This document shows positions 11,956 to 24,995 of a stretch of 64,000 nucleotides of DNA, one piece after another (positions within the stretch are counted from its first letter, which is position 1; each line of letters starts with the position of its first letter). The notes beneath the pieces were generated by a model. That model had not been told where the DNA came from. It saw nothing but the letters and a program-made list of their open reading frames with translations, and did not search any database. The position numbers and the translations under genes were made by a program. Origin of the DNA: Gibbula magus (lineage: Eukaryota; Mollusca; Gastropoda; Trochida; Trochidae). The DNA lies in assembly GCA_936450465.1 (NCBI GenBank), contig OW388293.1:29889860-29953859 (forward strand), read 5' to 3'.

Positions 11956-12488
11956 CTACCTGTTTAAAGATGGACAGTGTTGTTTTATAAATAATTCTTT
12001 CTCCTTTACGGTGTGCATCATAGGATGATCAGTTGAGAGTTGATAGAAGGGAAAGATGGTACAGTTTATGTTCTTCCCTTTTGCACACGAATCTAAGTGT
12101 TCACTTAGGGGTATACAGCGAGTGTTTGAGTTCTTTTTCTGTTGTTTGTGTACCCTTACCATCGCCTTTAAGTGTTCCGTTAGGCCAATATACTTCCCAT
12201 GGCAACCCTGACAGGTGACTAAGCATATCATTATATGACATTGCGGACACCAGAGTTTATGTTCGAAAAGACTTTGAATTCTGCGTTCTTTTCAGAATGT
12301 TTGCTGGATTTCCCCTTTATTATGTGGTCGCATGTTCTATATATATTTCTTCTTTTGCATTTAATGACACCTTTAATTTGAGGATTTACATTTGTGTCAA
12401 AACGCGCTCTAGAAAACGTCTGTTTAGGATTCGGGCTCTGGGTTTCGGGGATTGTTTGTGAAAACATATGCTGCAATAAGTTGTTCAT
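11956..12488 (-). pseudogene. Penelope-like element 3' fragment with GIY-YIG endonuclease
   Basis: Two adjacent minus-strand frames (12,231-12,488 and 11,956-12,231) read as the C-terminal end of a Penelope-like retroelement. The upstream part has an ARFD...KGVIKCKRR...CDHI segment. The downstream part has the GIY-YIG signature region CLVTCQGCHGKYIGLTEHL, then VRVHKQQ, SEHLDSC and FPFYQL, ending in a short ELFIKQHCPSLNR tail. Penelope-like elements pair a reverse transcriptase with this endonuclease for integration. No RT domain is seen upstream, so the copy is 5'-truncated. The frame changes near 12,231. The same domain recurs at 63,488-63,697 on the same strand. Confidence 0.75.
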
Positions 12489-12753
12489 AGATTTTTAAAA
12501 TGAGTGTTTATGAAGATCGGACAAACACAGAAGCGCATACTTTATATCTTTTATAATAATAATACAACACTTCGCTTATAACGCACATATGTTCATCTGC
12601 TATTATTAACCTGATCGAATTGTACTTTAACGAAAGCGTCATAAGCGATATTTTATTACTATAGTGCTGAGAGAAGAGCAGAGTGCACCGATCGCGCCGA
12701 CAATCACTCCCAATATTTAGACTTTGCAACCGTACTGGCAGTTCAATACATAG

Positions 12754-12910
12754 AGTTTAATAACCAAGTGTAGTTCCGTATCATTAATATCATATTTTTG
12801 GAATAAAAATTGTATTATGCGAGCCTTTGGCGAGCATAATACATTACATGTATTTTTTATTCCAAATATATGATATTAATGATACGGAAACACACGAGGT
12901 TAATAATCTC
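12754..12910. mobile_element. Long palindromic (foldback) element
   Basis: Two arms of about 70 bp are inverted copies around a short centre near 12,824-12,829 (GCGAGC CTTTG GCGAGC). The left arm includes CCGTATCATTAATATCATAT and GGAATAAAAA; the right arm mirrors both, apart from a few mismatches and about a dozen extra bases near 12,843. The outer ends read TTTAATAACC (left) and GGTTAATAAT (right). Typical of small foldback MITEs. Confidence 0.7.
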
Positions 12911-15620
12911 TTTATCATATTATGTCATTATTAAAATAGCGTTTTGTTGTGTAAAATTGGTAAGAGAATTGACCCAGTTTTAGCGGAGTAATAGACGGTA
13001 CATCAAAGTGACGGTCACGATATCGGCTGTGAAGTGCCTAGAAATAGTTCTTAAACAAAATAATTAAAAACACGATGTGCGCGATTCTTTCAAAAATAAA
13101 CAATTGATCCTTGATTTTTTGTTCTCGGAGATATTTTCAATCAGTTCATAAGAATCTATCTAATAATTAAAACGCACTCATTCATAAATCACGCTAGTAG
13201 AACAATTGAAGTAACTCTAATTTCAACGTTTTGGAAGCTGCGTTGCAGGGTTGATTCGGATTGCTGCATAACAGTATCTTTCACACTTTAACGGTAGTTA
13301 TTTGTGAGGTGGGGTTGTTTCTTTGGTTTATGACAATAAGTACCTATTAATGTATCTAATACCGTATGATCAGCCCTCAAAAACTGCCAAAATGCTAGTG
13401 CAATCGACGAGGCGCGTCGGTAGGCCACACGCTGACTGACAGTGATACATCAGCTACATTCTGATGCTGTTAATCAATAGCGCACTGAAGTTTTGAATGA
13501 TTTTTAAAACATATCTACAATTATCTTGACTTTGTTAAAACTATAAATGCACTGTACCATATCAGATGATTTCGTGTTTTCGAATATCCATTCATTCAAG
13601 AAATACGCTGGTAAACTCCCGGTTACGCTTTTCAATGATTCGTAAACAGTTTTAGGATTCGCATGGACAGAGTTGAATTTTGCGAAAGTAGTTCGTGTAT
13701 TTGACCTTTGACCTGTTTTGCATATTTATCAGGTTTGGATACCAATTGCAAGTTTATCAGATTGCTTTATTGCATCGATAACACCCTCAATTATATGATA
13801 AAATTCAATACAATATAGTTTATTCAAGTCGTATCAGTTGTACAACAGAGGTTAAAATACAATGTTTGGTATACCGAAAACATCAAAGTATACATGCCAC
13901 TAAAAGGGTTATGAGAGAGTATCTTACTTACAGAAGTTTTATAGCTTTAAACAATGTAGAAGTTTTACTTAAATATAATATAATATATCCTTAAAAAAGT
14001 ATGATTAACACACGCATATGAACAAGTTAAGTTAAAATAAAGTAAATGATAATATACATTAGAAATAAAAAAAACATAGCAGTAGCGCTAAATTAAGTAT
14101 AAAGCACATGCTTCCTAAAGTGGCATGTATAGCAGTGAGTGTTTAACATGGTTATATCTACAGGTGTATAGTTACAAGACACATGACGATTGATTAATTA
14201 TCGCACTTGGATGAAATTCTAAAACGCTGTACATGACAGTGGGTAACATCCTATCACTCACATGTCTTGAGATTTGTTTTACGATCATGGAATTTAAAAT
14301 GGAATATGGAATAAAATATAACGCAGGTAAAGCATAAATGTTAAGATACTTTTTCTTCCAAGATTATTTTTAGCACACCTTCTGGTTTTCATTATGTTGT
14401 GTTGATTTGTAAAGTTCTAATCTGGTTATTTCATAACAAATTTTAGTGTTTTTGTATTTGAAGGAATGGTAGATATATTAAAAAACTGTATCTAAAACTT
14501 GTATCGTCATATATTTGATAATTTCATACCACATTCCCAAACGTTTAGCATTTCCTATTCATATCATGTACATTTATAATTTGTACTACAAAGGAAACCA
14601 AAAAACTGTTAAAGTATGCAGACAGATTTATCATGGTTATAAATCAAATAACCAAGGCGGATATTTCCTCTCATGTAATATGTATATATCTACATTCCAA
14701 AGAAACAACATTAAAGCTATATGTAGATGTACAGCCCATAATACTGACATCAAGTTGTAAAGAAATTTCCAACGATGAAATGACCAACTATTGCATCCAC
14801 GATCCTTTTATCTGAAATGTTGTTGTTGTCAAGTTTGTTTGGAAATTTAAGAACAACATGTTTATTGTAGCAATAAATGGTAATTAATTAATTGAACATA
14901 CATACAAAATATTCCGATGGAACATTATTGCGTTATGACATATAACTGTCAATTCAGAGATACCTACTTGATCAGCGCACGCCCCTGTATTTGATGTCAT
15001 GTAACCTCCCAATACTTGGAAAACAAACATTTCTTGTTGATGACACAGCTAATCCTCAGACTGATACCACAGGAAAAAGATAAACTTAGACAGTTAAATC
15101 ACAACAATATTACAAGAATAATTTTTTTATATCATTAATCACATCTATTAACACTTAGATATCACTATACAAGTTTGGTTTTTATACATCTGGACAAAAT
15201 ATGTCTGATAAATGGTACAATATCAGTATTAATATAAGAAGCATCTACAGAGAATATCCTTTGAACATTGATAAAAGAAAGTGCTGAGAAATCGTTTACT
15301 ATTTCACATTATTTAATATAACTTAAACCCTAAATTATTTACGATATAATACTTACACATGGTAATCGGAATATTTAATCCTCTATATTTTGGGGAAAGT
15401 TCTAACTTTTCCTTTGTTTTTCGTGTCACCTAATTCATGAACACAATTAGAAGAATTGCGAGACTGTTAACTACTATGACATTGCACATGTAAATCAGCC
15501 ATAATAAATAGTGTCGAAGATCGCTCCTGTCACTTATTTATAATTATACCATGTCACACCATATACAGTGTCTTGTCATTAATGCAAGGTGTCTTCATTT
15601 TGCCTGTAAAATAAGTATGT
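12911..15620. other. No gene recognised
   Basis: AT-rich sequence with only short chance frames (60-81 codons near 14,515-14,815). No repeat or RNA gene supported. Confidence 0.4.
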
Positions 15621-16050
15621 TATTATCCCCGGCCCCGAGTTTAGGGTTTAGTATTCGTCTGCGTCCGTCCGTCCGTCTGTAATGACATAATTCAAATACT
15701 ATTCTCTGGATTAGTTTCATATTTTGCATATGGGTTCATCATAAGGAGGATAATGTGCCTACAGAGTTGTATGACCTTGACCTTCATTTCAAGGTCACAA
15801 CGAGACTTTGTCATTTTACTCTTGTCAGCAGGATATCTCAAGAACCGTCCACTGGAATTTCATAATATTTTCGTAAAGCAGCTCCTAAGGAAGACAAAGG
15901 GCTGATTAAATTTTAGTGACCTTGACATTATTCTCAAGGTCACAGCAGAACTGTTAAGTTATCGGCATTCAGGATTCAGAGCCCAGTCGATTTGCAGATC
16001 TTTACATTATTTTTCAATTTTGAAGTATTAATTTGGGGCGGGGGATCATG
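15621..16050. mobile_element. MITE-like repeat carrying paired TGACCTTGA/TCAAGGTCA sites
   Basis: The ends are roughly inverted: TATTATCCCCGGCCCC at 15,621 and GGGGCGGGGGATCATG at 16,035-16,050. Inside are a CGTCCGTCCGTCCGTC run (about 15,664) and two inverted pairs of nine-base sites. These are TGACCTTGA at 15,772-15,780 with TCAAGGTCA at 15,789-15,797, and TGACCTTGA at 15,917-15,925 with TCAAGGTCA at 15,934-15,942. TCAAGGTCA is the known monomer site of ERR/SF-1 type nuclear receptors. I believe similar interspersed repeats are common in molluscs, from general knowledge and not checked. Confidence 0.55.
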
Positions 16051-18127
16051 TCACCTTAGTCACAACTGCTTGTTGTTATTATACCAGCGACCTATGGGGT
16101 ACATAGTTCAAACAAAATATATTATATAGATATCAAGTCAAGAAATTTCGAATTGAGATTTAGAGGTTTACAGTAGACTAAAGAAGCATAGTTGAAATAT
16201 ACTGTTAGTCATTTCTAAGGCTAAACTAATTCTTAAAATAATAACAAAGTATGCTGCGCTTTCCATTGCTATGTCAAGTTCACAGTGAATTTGAAAATAA
16301 GTTTGAGTTTCAACAACCACACGTCAGAAACATATTTAAAAAGTAAAACTTCATCAAGATTATGTTGACGTCAAATTTCTTATCGCAATCTAAATGATAT
16401 CTACTTTGTTTTTCTTTAATTTTGAAGCGATAATTTGCTGTTGTTACCTAAGTGTCCTGATTGCTTATATATTTGTTTGTATTGTCCCATGGGGGCACGC
16501 TGAGTTGTTCAGAATGCTTTGCCATGTAAATTGTTCAAGTCATGAACGAAAACAGATGTTCAATGTAAAAATAAATTAACTACAAATAACTCGTTTGTGT
16601 CATTTTTACTAACTATGGTAGTACTAAACACGGTATACAACAATCGTGAAATATACATATGGAAAATGAATCACCCCCAATATTCCAACCCAAAATGTGA
16701 TTATGTGGGATGTTACGATAGTTTGACTGAATTAATCACTATCGACATGAGAAAGGTAGTTTTTGTGACATATTTCTTCAAAGAAAAGTGACTCAAGTTG
16801 AGGTTTTTAAGAAATTAGGTCTGAAGTTTTTCTCTTACTTGTAGAATTGTCATTACAGTTATCATTGACCAGATTTCGTCACTAGGCTTATTTTATTTAA
16901 ATTCATTTTGTCCAATTTTGAAGGATCATAGTGCTGTAACTAGTGACTAAAAGGCAGATGCAGATGACCAGTTGACTTGAAAAATTGGTAATACTCACAT
17001 TACAGCAACCAATATTCATTTTCATTTCTCAGTATAATGTTACATGGTGTTGGAAAAATGCAAATATCCAAAAGAAGTTAAACGTTATCTGAATGAAATT
17101 TACATTTCTTAAACAGCCCAATTATGATTCTCTTAGACCATCCGATTACTTTTACTGACACATTGTCTTCTTTCTTATCAGACACCTTTTACAGTGAAAT
17201 AAAAAAGTGGGGAACTTTTTTCATATGGATACTTTCACTCATGTGAAAATGTCTCACAACGTTTCAAACAATATATTCGTTTTCTTTAATTTCCTGAAGC
17301 TATGTACATTTCATCACCCAGACATAGTGTTTCCTGGGATTTATTTCAGCAAGTCATTTCAATTACGACCTAAACAAAACTCATACTCCCATAGTTTCGA
17401 GTTATTGCACCTCAGGAACCACGGTATGCTACTGTTTTACGAGCTTGTTGAAAGAGCCAATGTATTTGTTTATGGTGAGAGGTTATGTTGTGTGACGTGT
17501 ATGATGCACTTTACCTTGGCAGTAATACAACATTGCACCATCTGGTCGAAAGCAAGATTGTCAGCATCGTCTAGGGAGAATAATATATATGGTAAGACAC
17601 AGCCACCACGTCTGCAGTGAAACTTCGATTTTAGGAGTGTCTGTAAGGACTAATACTTATTGTAATGTGAAGGCATGTAGGTGTGTGGTACATTTATCAT
17701 ATCTAGACTACATGTACATGCGTGTATGTGCAATGAGCTATGGCTACGTGTAATAACATGTAGGCCAACGTTGTTTAATATGTTTCAATATATGATATAT
17801 GCAAAGAATGCCTTTGTATGTAGAGGGTGCTAGTATGTAAAGTTATTATTTGCGGAGATCGCTTTATGCAGGTTTTAAGTGGCAATAATCTGCTTGTGTG
17901 TAACGAGTGTCACAGTTTGTATGGAAGTTATGTGTACTCTTCAGACTATTATCAAATGTGAAGTATACAAATTACTTTGATTAATAATAGATTGTATCAA
18001 AACTAGGATGATCTGTGAATTATATAATGATAAGCTAATACCAATAAATATACCATATATGAATGCTGTATGTGAAGACTATGGAAAATTGACATGGCTA
18101 GTACATGTATTTGGTGGTGCTTAATGC

Positions 18128-18129
<2 letters not shown>
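16051..18129. other. No gene recognised
   Basis: AT-rich. A 137-codon open stretch at 17,207-17,620 (+) follows an acceptor-like TTTTACAG and contains a donor-like GGTAAGA near 17,591. Its frame meets a stop at the putative acceptor and the protein has no recognisable motif, so I do not call a gene. Confidence 0.35.

Positions 18130-18177
<48 letters not shown>
18130..18177. repeat. Homopolymer C48
   Basis: Forty-eight consecutive C residues on the plus strand, in an otherwise AT-rich context. The length is likely variable between individuals and hard to sequence accurately. On the opposite strand it is a G-quadruplex-forming run. Confidence 0.95.
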
Positions 18178-20249
18178 ACGATCTGAAGAGAATGAATACA
18201 AACGTTTATATGGAAATAAGTATGTATTATAGGTGTACTGGCGTCTATTAGTTACCTTCAACATTGATCAACTTTACCCTTTTCTAACTGTTTTCGGGTC
18301 ATCTGAGTACGAAATATTTTTAAAATGTTACGCGTTGTATCTATGATATGTACTCAGTGTTTTGACTAAGGTGAATCTCTGAAAATATGAAACGCTCAAC
18401 TTACCATTTGATTTAAGTGTACATGTATGGTGATCTGAGGATCACTTTATGTTGTCAAATTTAAAACAACGCAAATGTAGGTATTTTTTTATTTTGTAAT
18501 CAGAAATGCATATACTGAATACTGGTCCTGATGAACATATATCAGTGAAATGATGAGATACGTCTGCCATCGACTTGTTATGTATATATCACTTGCTATG
18601 GTATTTTCGTTGTATTTTATGAATAATGAGTATCATCTCGAAAAAGGTTTTTGATAAAATAAATGTTGATAATTTCACCTTAGGAAAGCAATTCATTTTC
18701 CTTTTTGCAAACAAAATTTACAATGGAAATGAATAAAGTACTACATTTGAGTTATTGGCAAACGTCCTTACAGAGCAAACAAATGTCCGAATATTCCAGT
18801 TTATCATTCATCAAAGGCGTCCACACTATTGTGAACTACAACATGTAACTGTTTAAATGTAGATCATTTTAATTTTGAAAAGTAAGATGCACTGAAAAAC
18901 ATGCATACACTTAAATGAAAGCTTTAGGTTTTTATATTATGTTTTTAACCAATGCAGTGTCAACCGTTAACCGGTATCTAGCACATGCATAGCTAGTCAA
19001 TGTAAAAATCATATATATTGTAAACTTTAAATGTAACACTCATGACACACAAAAAGCTTAACTCAATACAAAAATGCCATAGCAACAAATCACAAGGGTC
19101 GTAACAACATATGTTCATCTTTTAAATAGGAAACCTGAGCGTACTATGTACCAAAATAGACGTGTTTACTCTTGTCATAACAATTTATCCCACAAGCAGG
19201 AAACTTTCTTTCAGCATCTCACACGAGAGAGGTCAACTGTGTGTATGTTTGTAAAACATGTTTATAACTGTTCCGCATCAGCCATGCCATGAGCAATAAC
19301 CTGTTATAAGGTTTGTGTTAAAAAATATTACATTTATTATTAATGGACGGCGATTTTTGAAAAATGTGAATATATATGTCTATATGGTTCGAAGAACTGT
19401 AAAAAGGATTTGGCTGAAAAATAGTGTTCTTCATAAGTTTTGACGTGAAGTGATTTAGGTTATTAATGTGGCTTTCAAGAATATTTCACTTATATCTCGG
19501 CGCTACATGGGTGAAAATCTCATTGTTGCTATGGATTGCGATGAAACCTGCAATCATCGGCTGGTTGTATCAAACTATTGGCAATACTGCTATATTTTAC
19601 TATATGCTATATGGATATTGATGGGGCTCGCTGATACTAACTGTATGTTTTTAAAAAAAAATTTAAATTCAATAAAAGTACTTCATCACGCCGTTCGTAC
19701 TCAAATGAATATAAATAAGTGGTACCAGTGGCTAAATAATCAATACATACCTGAATCAATAAAAAGAGGTTATATAAGCCATGTGAGTCTATGTCCCTTC
19801 CAGTGGCCATTTCAATGCGTTCACATCTGGTTCAAGTGGTATGACTTATGTAGCGATATCTAAACACTCACGAGTAAAGTTTCAAGTATGTTTTACCTCT
19901 TATGCAACAATATGACTAAACGTTATAATACATGGAAAATTTAATAAAACAATATACAACGAAACGTGCTACATAGCCTTTAATTAACACATACGGCTAT
20001 TATTTACGGTATTGGCTTATCTAAAGCGAGAAATGCTTACTTACTTAAATTTTTCAATATCATTGTTTCTTTTTTAAATGAATTTTTGTGCTAGAAATAT
20101 CTGGTTTAGAATTTATTGGTAACTACTTAATTTGGGAATAATGTTTTTAACATTGCATATATTTATATAATTTTGGGCTGATATAATGATTTGATTCACA
20201 AGAGCATTTTATGTAATATGTGACAAACCAAAAATTTCGAAAAGATAAT
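18178..20249. other. No gene recognised
   Basis: AT-rich. A 131-codon open stretch at 19,468-19,863 (+) begins with GTG and shows no family motif. No other feature. Confidence 0.35.
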
Positions 20250-21444
20250 ATTTTGTGGTAAATTATAGTTATTAATCCAAAGTTCAAGTTCATTCCAGAA
20301 TTTTAGATCTCACGGCAATCCCAATAAACATGACATATGCTTTCAGAAGAATATTTACAAAAACTACATAAATCATTATCAACAAGATTCATTCTTAACA
20401 ATTCCTTTTTAGTATAAACAGATTTATGCAAGAATCTGTATTGAACATAAAGAAGTTTAACATCTTTCAAATTATGTCTGCAGACATTAATTTTCTTGTA
20501 ACAGTCAAATTCACAGTCATCAAATGCCACTTCCTATGTGTTACAAAGTTCAGGTTTATCATCTCTTGAAGCCAATTTTCCATAAAACAGTATTGAACCT
20601 TTAGTGGGATTTATTTTATTTTTATGGTAAACTTTGATTGTAGTGAGGAATGATTTGTGAAGGTTTAATAACCTTTTCCTAAGAATCTGGTAGTATGTGA
20701 ATTAAGTAATTATAGCTAAGTGTAGTGCCTCTTATTTGGTATCTTGATTTGATCTGATTGGAAGCCTAAGTTCATTGTCATCACATAGGTCTTTAATTGT
20801 TAATAAACCCTTATCAGCCCAGTGGTTCATAATACGATATGGCTTTTTGTAATTATGAGTTAGCCAAAGTGGTTCAGCAAGAATATGATCAATATTGTCC
20901 CATTCAATACAGAAGTGTTAACAATAAGTATTCCAAGCTTGTAAATCATCTTTCAAAAAGGGTTATCAATGTTCAATTTCCTGTGTATATTTGCTACATA
21001 TTTGAAAATATATGAATATGGAATATTACAGAGATTACTGTATGATGTTTTTTTTACAGTAGAGCCTTAGAGCAGATAATTTGAGAGCTTCAATAAATGT
21101 CTTTATATCAACCATACCCAGTCTCCCTTCTGTCTTTAATCTTTTCATAGTGGATCTCTTTATCGTATCGTTTTTATCATTCTAGATGAAATTGAAAAAT
21201 ATTTTGTTCAAGTGTTTTTATAAAGACATTTGGGGGATTGGGCAATGAGCTGAATATATTGACTAACTTGGAAAGGGCTAATGTCTTTATTACAGGATTT
21301 TTTCCAATCAGTGTCAATTGTCTTTTTCTCCATACTGCTAGTTATCTTTTTATGTCTTCCAGTCTTTTTCTTGTATTGATCACCCATAACTCAGCAAGGT
21401 TTGGGGTAAATGCTATTCCAAGCACTTCAAAGCCCCCATTGTAA
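20250..21444 (-). pseudogene. Decayed L1/Tx1-like LINE ORF2 C-terminal fragment
   Basis: Reading the minus strand from 21,440 downward gives GFEVLGIAFTPNLAELW, then LAVWRKRQLTLIGKNPVIKT with LALSKLV, then SSLPNPPNVFIKTLEQNIF. A RLKTEGRLGMVDIKTFIEAL stretch follows. Farther down, 20,303-20,530 reads LYVQYRFLHKSVYTKKELL with DLCSFCKYSSESICHVYWDC. These are the post-RT thumb/connection and C-terminal Cys-rich segments typical of L1/Tx1-type LINE ORF2 proteins. Several stops and frame changes are present, and the RT catalytic core is missing. It differs from the LINE at 350-5,160 in its C-terminal motif and is a separate, older insertion. Confidence 0.75.
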
Positions 21445-21896
21445 ACATTCCAAATATTGCTTAGTATCGTTAGACTTATAATATAAGTCCGTATCTAAAC
21501 ATATCCCTGGACACCTGTGCAAAAAACACATCACTTGTACACCTGTGCAAAAAGCAAAGAAATTAAATTTAATATATGAACGTGTAATTACAGATTTTAC
21601 AGAAATATCACACTTATGCTCAACCTGATGTAATGTTCAATGCTCAAGGTATTCATCAGAACAGTATATACTCAGTAATGCTACGTTCTCAACTGTTGTA
21701 TACATATATCACTCTTATCGCTGATACAATAAAATGAATGGTATTTTCACCTATTTATAACGATGACGTCAAATCTAAGAAAAGGAAAGGAGTTTTCAAA
21801 TATATCACACGGTAATCTGCGTCCTTGGTTCTTAGCGTTTTTGGATTTCTGATTTAAAATTTTGGTTGACCTTAAAATACTATTAGTTTCACGGTG
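21445..21896. other. No feature seen
   Basis: Short near-duplicate CACCTGTGCAAAAA words near 21,510-21,550. Otherwise nothing supportable. Confidence 0.4.
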
Positions 21897-21939
21897 TTTT
21901 GACAGGGGGTGTACCGGACCCTTGTATGTTCAGTATACG

Positions 21940-22025
<86 letters not shown>

Positions 22026-22058
22026 AAAAGGTTATACAGTCCCGTACACCCTGTCAAA
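21897..22058. repeat. Inverted repeat flanking a (TA)n tract
   Basis: TTGACAGGGGGTGTACCGGA at about 21,899 is mirrored by GTCCCGTACACCCTGTCAAA at 22,039-22,058, with one insertion and one or two mismatches. Between them lies an uninterrupted (TA)n tract, 21,945-22,019. The whole could extrude as a cruciform. A small palindromic element or a microsatellite grown inside one is the likeliest origin. Confidence 0.7.
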
Positions 22059-22574
22059 CCACAGTATAACGAATTTATTTACCTTATACCTGGTTCACTC
22101 ATTTCCAACCAAATATTTAGGCTATAGATATTTCCGTTTGTGATATAAACTCCACACACTGTGAACAAGCAAAAGCGCGGCGTAGAGTTTACCGCCCGAT
22201 AACTCTACGACTAACAGATAATCGATTTTATGTTTAATATATACAAAGGAATAAAAGAAAGACACTTGTTTTTATTGAATTAATTTATTGACGCAAACAA
22301 CATAAAATATATATTGATTAGAATATCGCTACTATTGTTTGTTATAGATAATTTTGATTCTGAAATTCTGAGTCGAGTAAACGAACTTCCGCTTATAGCT
22401 TGTCCCATAACCGGGGTACCCGTCTTGACGGATCGAACGGTATAGTACACCCCGGCAAATCGACCAACACGGTTTCCTATGAATTGGCTATTGGCCAATC
22501 AGATTTCGACAAATCTTAAGGGTGATAATATATTTTCTTTGGAAGTTCAGATAATAATATAGTCTTAAATAGAA
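22059..22574. other. No gene recognised
   Basis: Contains a short inverted pair CGTAGAGTTT / ATAACTCTACG near 22,180-22,211. No gene supported. Confidence 0.4.
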
Positions 22575-23110
22575 CTAAACTGAGGTGCAAAAGAAAGTAT
22601 ATCACTCAGTTGTATTTATCATGTGTATAATTTTCAAAGTCACATATCTCGAGTTTTCGACGTCGTATTAAAAAACTGACTAGTTTAGCAAATTAGTCCA
22701 AAACATTAAATCAGTCAAAGAATACCTCTACGCGTTTTAAAAAACAAAAAATTCAATTACAAAATTAAAATGTTAAAAAACCCAAAATTAATGTTGACAA
22801 AACACAACTGTTCATCGACATATAAGACATACTCTGTGTGAACATCAATAAATGTGCCTCGTCCTGCACACATTTACAACATTTTGAAAATGGTAGGGGT
22901 CATGTTGGTGTAAATTTCATTTCTTACCCCCATCTACTTTAAATAATGATACTTAAGTTAAAAAATAAAAAAGTCACTAATTAAGTCATTCAAACTACTG
23001 CCGAAATGTGTTATTGTATCGTGCCATAATCAAATGCATCTAAGTTCTTTAAATTATTGAATTAATGGAAAACAAATGAGTGATATACTTTCTTTTGCAC
23101 CTCAGTTTAG
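22575..23110. mobile_element. MITE with perfect 33-bp terminal inverted repeats
   Basis: Positions 22,575-22,607 (starting CTAAACTGAGGTGCAAAAGA) and 23,078-23,110 are exact reverse complements over 33 bases. They bound a 536-bp AT-rich interior with no coding capacity. I could not settle a target-site duplication, so no superfamily is assigned. Confidence 0.85.
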
Positions 23111-24874
23111 CTATAGCGGAGATATTTAGTATTTTAGAGTTTTCTGATATGGATGTTACTTTGATGATGAACTTTTAAAATCACTCTATAAGAAGACTTG
23201 TTAAAGATTTGAAAATATATACACTGAAATTAATGATTGTAACCGTTGTCGTGTATAGCATTCTTATCATTTGTCATTGTAGGGGTATTACATTTTAACA
23301 ACGGTTACGACACAAAACTACCTTTAGCAAATTAATCCCTTGACAATAGTGCAGAACGTGTCTCGCAAAGAAATGAAAGGAAGAATAATGTATTTTCTAA
23401 CCGCAGGATATAAGCACTTTTAAAATGAAGCCAATAGACTTCGTAATGGCTTCTTCCGTGCTGTGATGGTCTGGTGTCTGACCTTTCTATATTGATATTA
23501 CTTGATATGCCCATCCTTCTTATATGTAAAAGGCTTTAGCACATGTGCAACTTGATCGGCAAGCACTAACGTTCTTTATATACAAACCATTCTTTGTAAA
23601 TTGCACTTATATAGGTAATAAGACCTATTGTTACAACAGTGTTGTTTCTGTGTTGGGTATTTGTGCAGATGATTCCCGCTTACCGCTGCGTGAATATACA
23701 TTTTCTAGGTTGGTTAATTGCGACATAAACTGGTGAGATATCTGACAAAAACATTCCCCACATATATGTCGTAATAATATAATATTTGCTTTTAAAAACA
23801 CCTTAATCTTATTTGGACTTTTGCAGTTTTGAGGGTAGGCGTGTTTGAAAACTTCTCATTCACGGCAATAAAATTTCATCTATGTGTTATAGCTCATTTT
23901 GAAGCAAAATCAATTTCTCTCAACACCATTGACGCCGATTTTTCAATATTGTCCTTAGAATTATTGAGTAATCGGTCCTTGAATATGATCATTGTTTTAC
24001 GGCGCTATGTTCAAATGGGTATAACTATGTAACAAATGAATTGAGGTTACAGTAATTAACTGCATTCTCTTCCTTATACTCAGTTTAACAATTTCATAAC
24101 ATATTATTATATTACAAGGTAATAGTTAAGGCACAATTTTTAGTGATTTCGTGAACAATTCGTGAGTTTAACTTTTTTCGAGGGCTATTTTCTTTGAAGG
24201 AATTTTTCTTTAAAAGGTCGAATTATTGTTCTTCAAACATAACAGTTAAGCTTCAAACATTAGGGGGCCCAAGAACAGAAAGCTTGGTATGAGGTGACGG
24301 AATAATGGGTCGCCGTGTCGATATATCAGCTGTACAGACGTCTGATGACCCCCTAGCCCTCAATCCGCAGCTTTGAAGTGGTTGTGCAAAGTCTTGGCTT
24401 TGGTCTTTATCATCAAACGGCGACTGTAAAGCAAGAACAATACAAGAGGAAACATGGTCATGTCAAACACGATGAATTAAAACCCTATCATTTTGGGTGT
24501 GGTTGGACAGAGTCCACCAGAACGGTTCATTATATGAATTGTTCGACTTGTGTTACCTCTGTCACTAGACGGCTCACTACACATACATGGTACTCAGTCC
24601 TGAATGGAGCTCAGGAAACCGCCTCGGAAATATAATGTGTGTCAATGTTCAATACAAGTCGAATCCAAATAATATTCAAGTCCCAACGACTGATGATTAT
24701 ACAAAGTATGGAAATGCATCTTGCCAAATAAAGGAGGGTGGTATTATTATTATGTTCATAGCTGCGGTCGGGACAGCAAATGTTATATTAGTTCCTAACA
24801 AGAATAAAACTAATGTAGTTTATAACATGGTAATACTATGGCCGTAAAACTATTTTGATATGTCCGATTTCGAA
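23111..24874. other. No gene recognised; two weak overlapping frames near 24,378-24,847
   Basis: Two plus-strand open stretches (24,378-24,635 and 24,587-24,847) overlap in different frames. They start with GTG and ATG and carry a Cys-containing and a hydrophobic segment (GGIIIMFIAAVGTANVILVP). They might be a decayed exon, but I recognise no family. The rest is AT-rich spacer. Confidence 0.3.
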
Positions 24875-24995
24875 TACGAAAGCCTACAAGGGCCAAACTC
24901 AGTCACACCATTTTTTTTAAAAAGTTGTAATTACAACTTTAAAAAGCTGTATATTCAAGTTTTAAAGTTGTAATTACAACTTGTAAAGGTGAAAG

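Noticed and set aside
17207..17620. Possible exon with donor-like GGTAAGA
   Set aside because: The frame has a stop at the supposed acceptor and the peptide has no recognisable features.
19468..19863. 131-codon plus-strand frame
   Set aside because: Non-ATG start, biased but unrecognised residues, no splice or promoter context.
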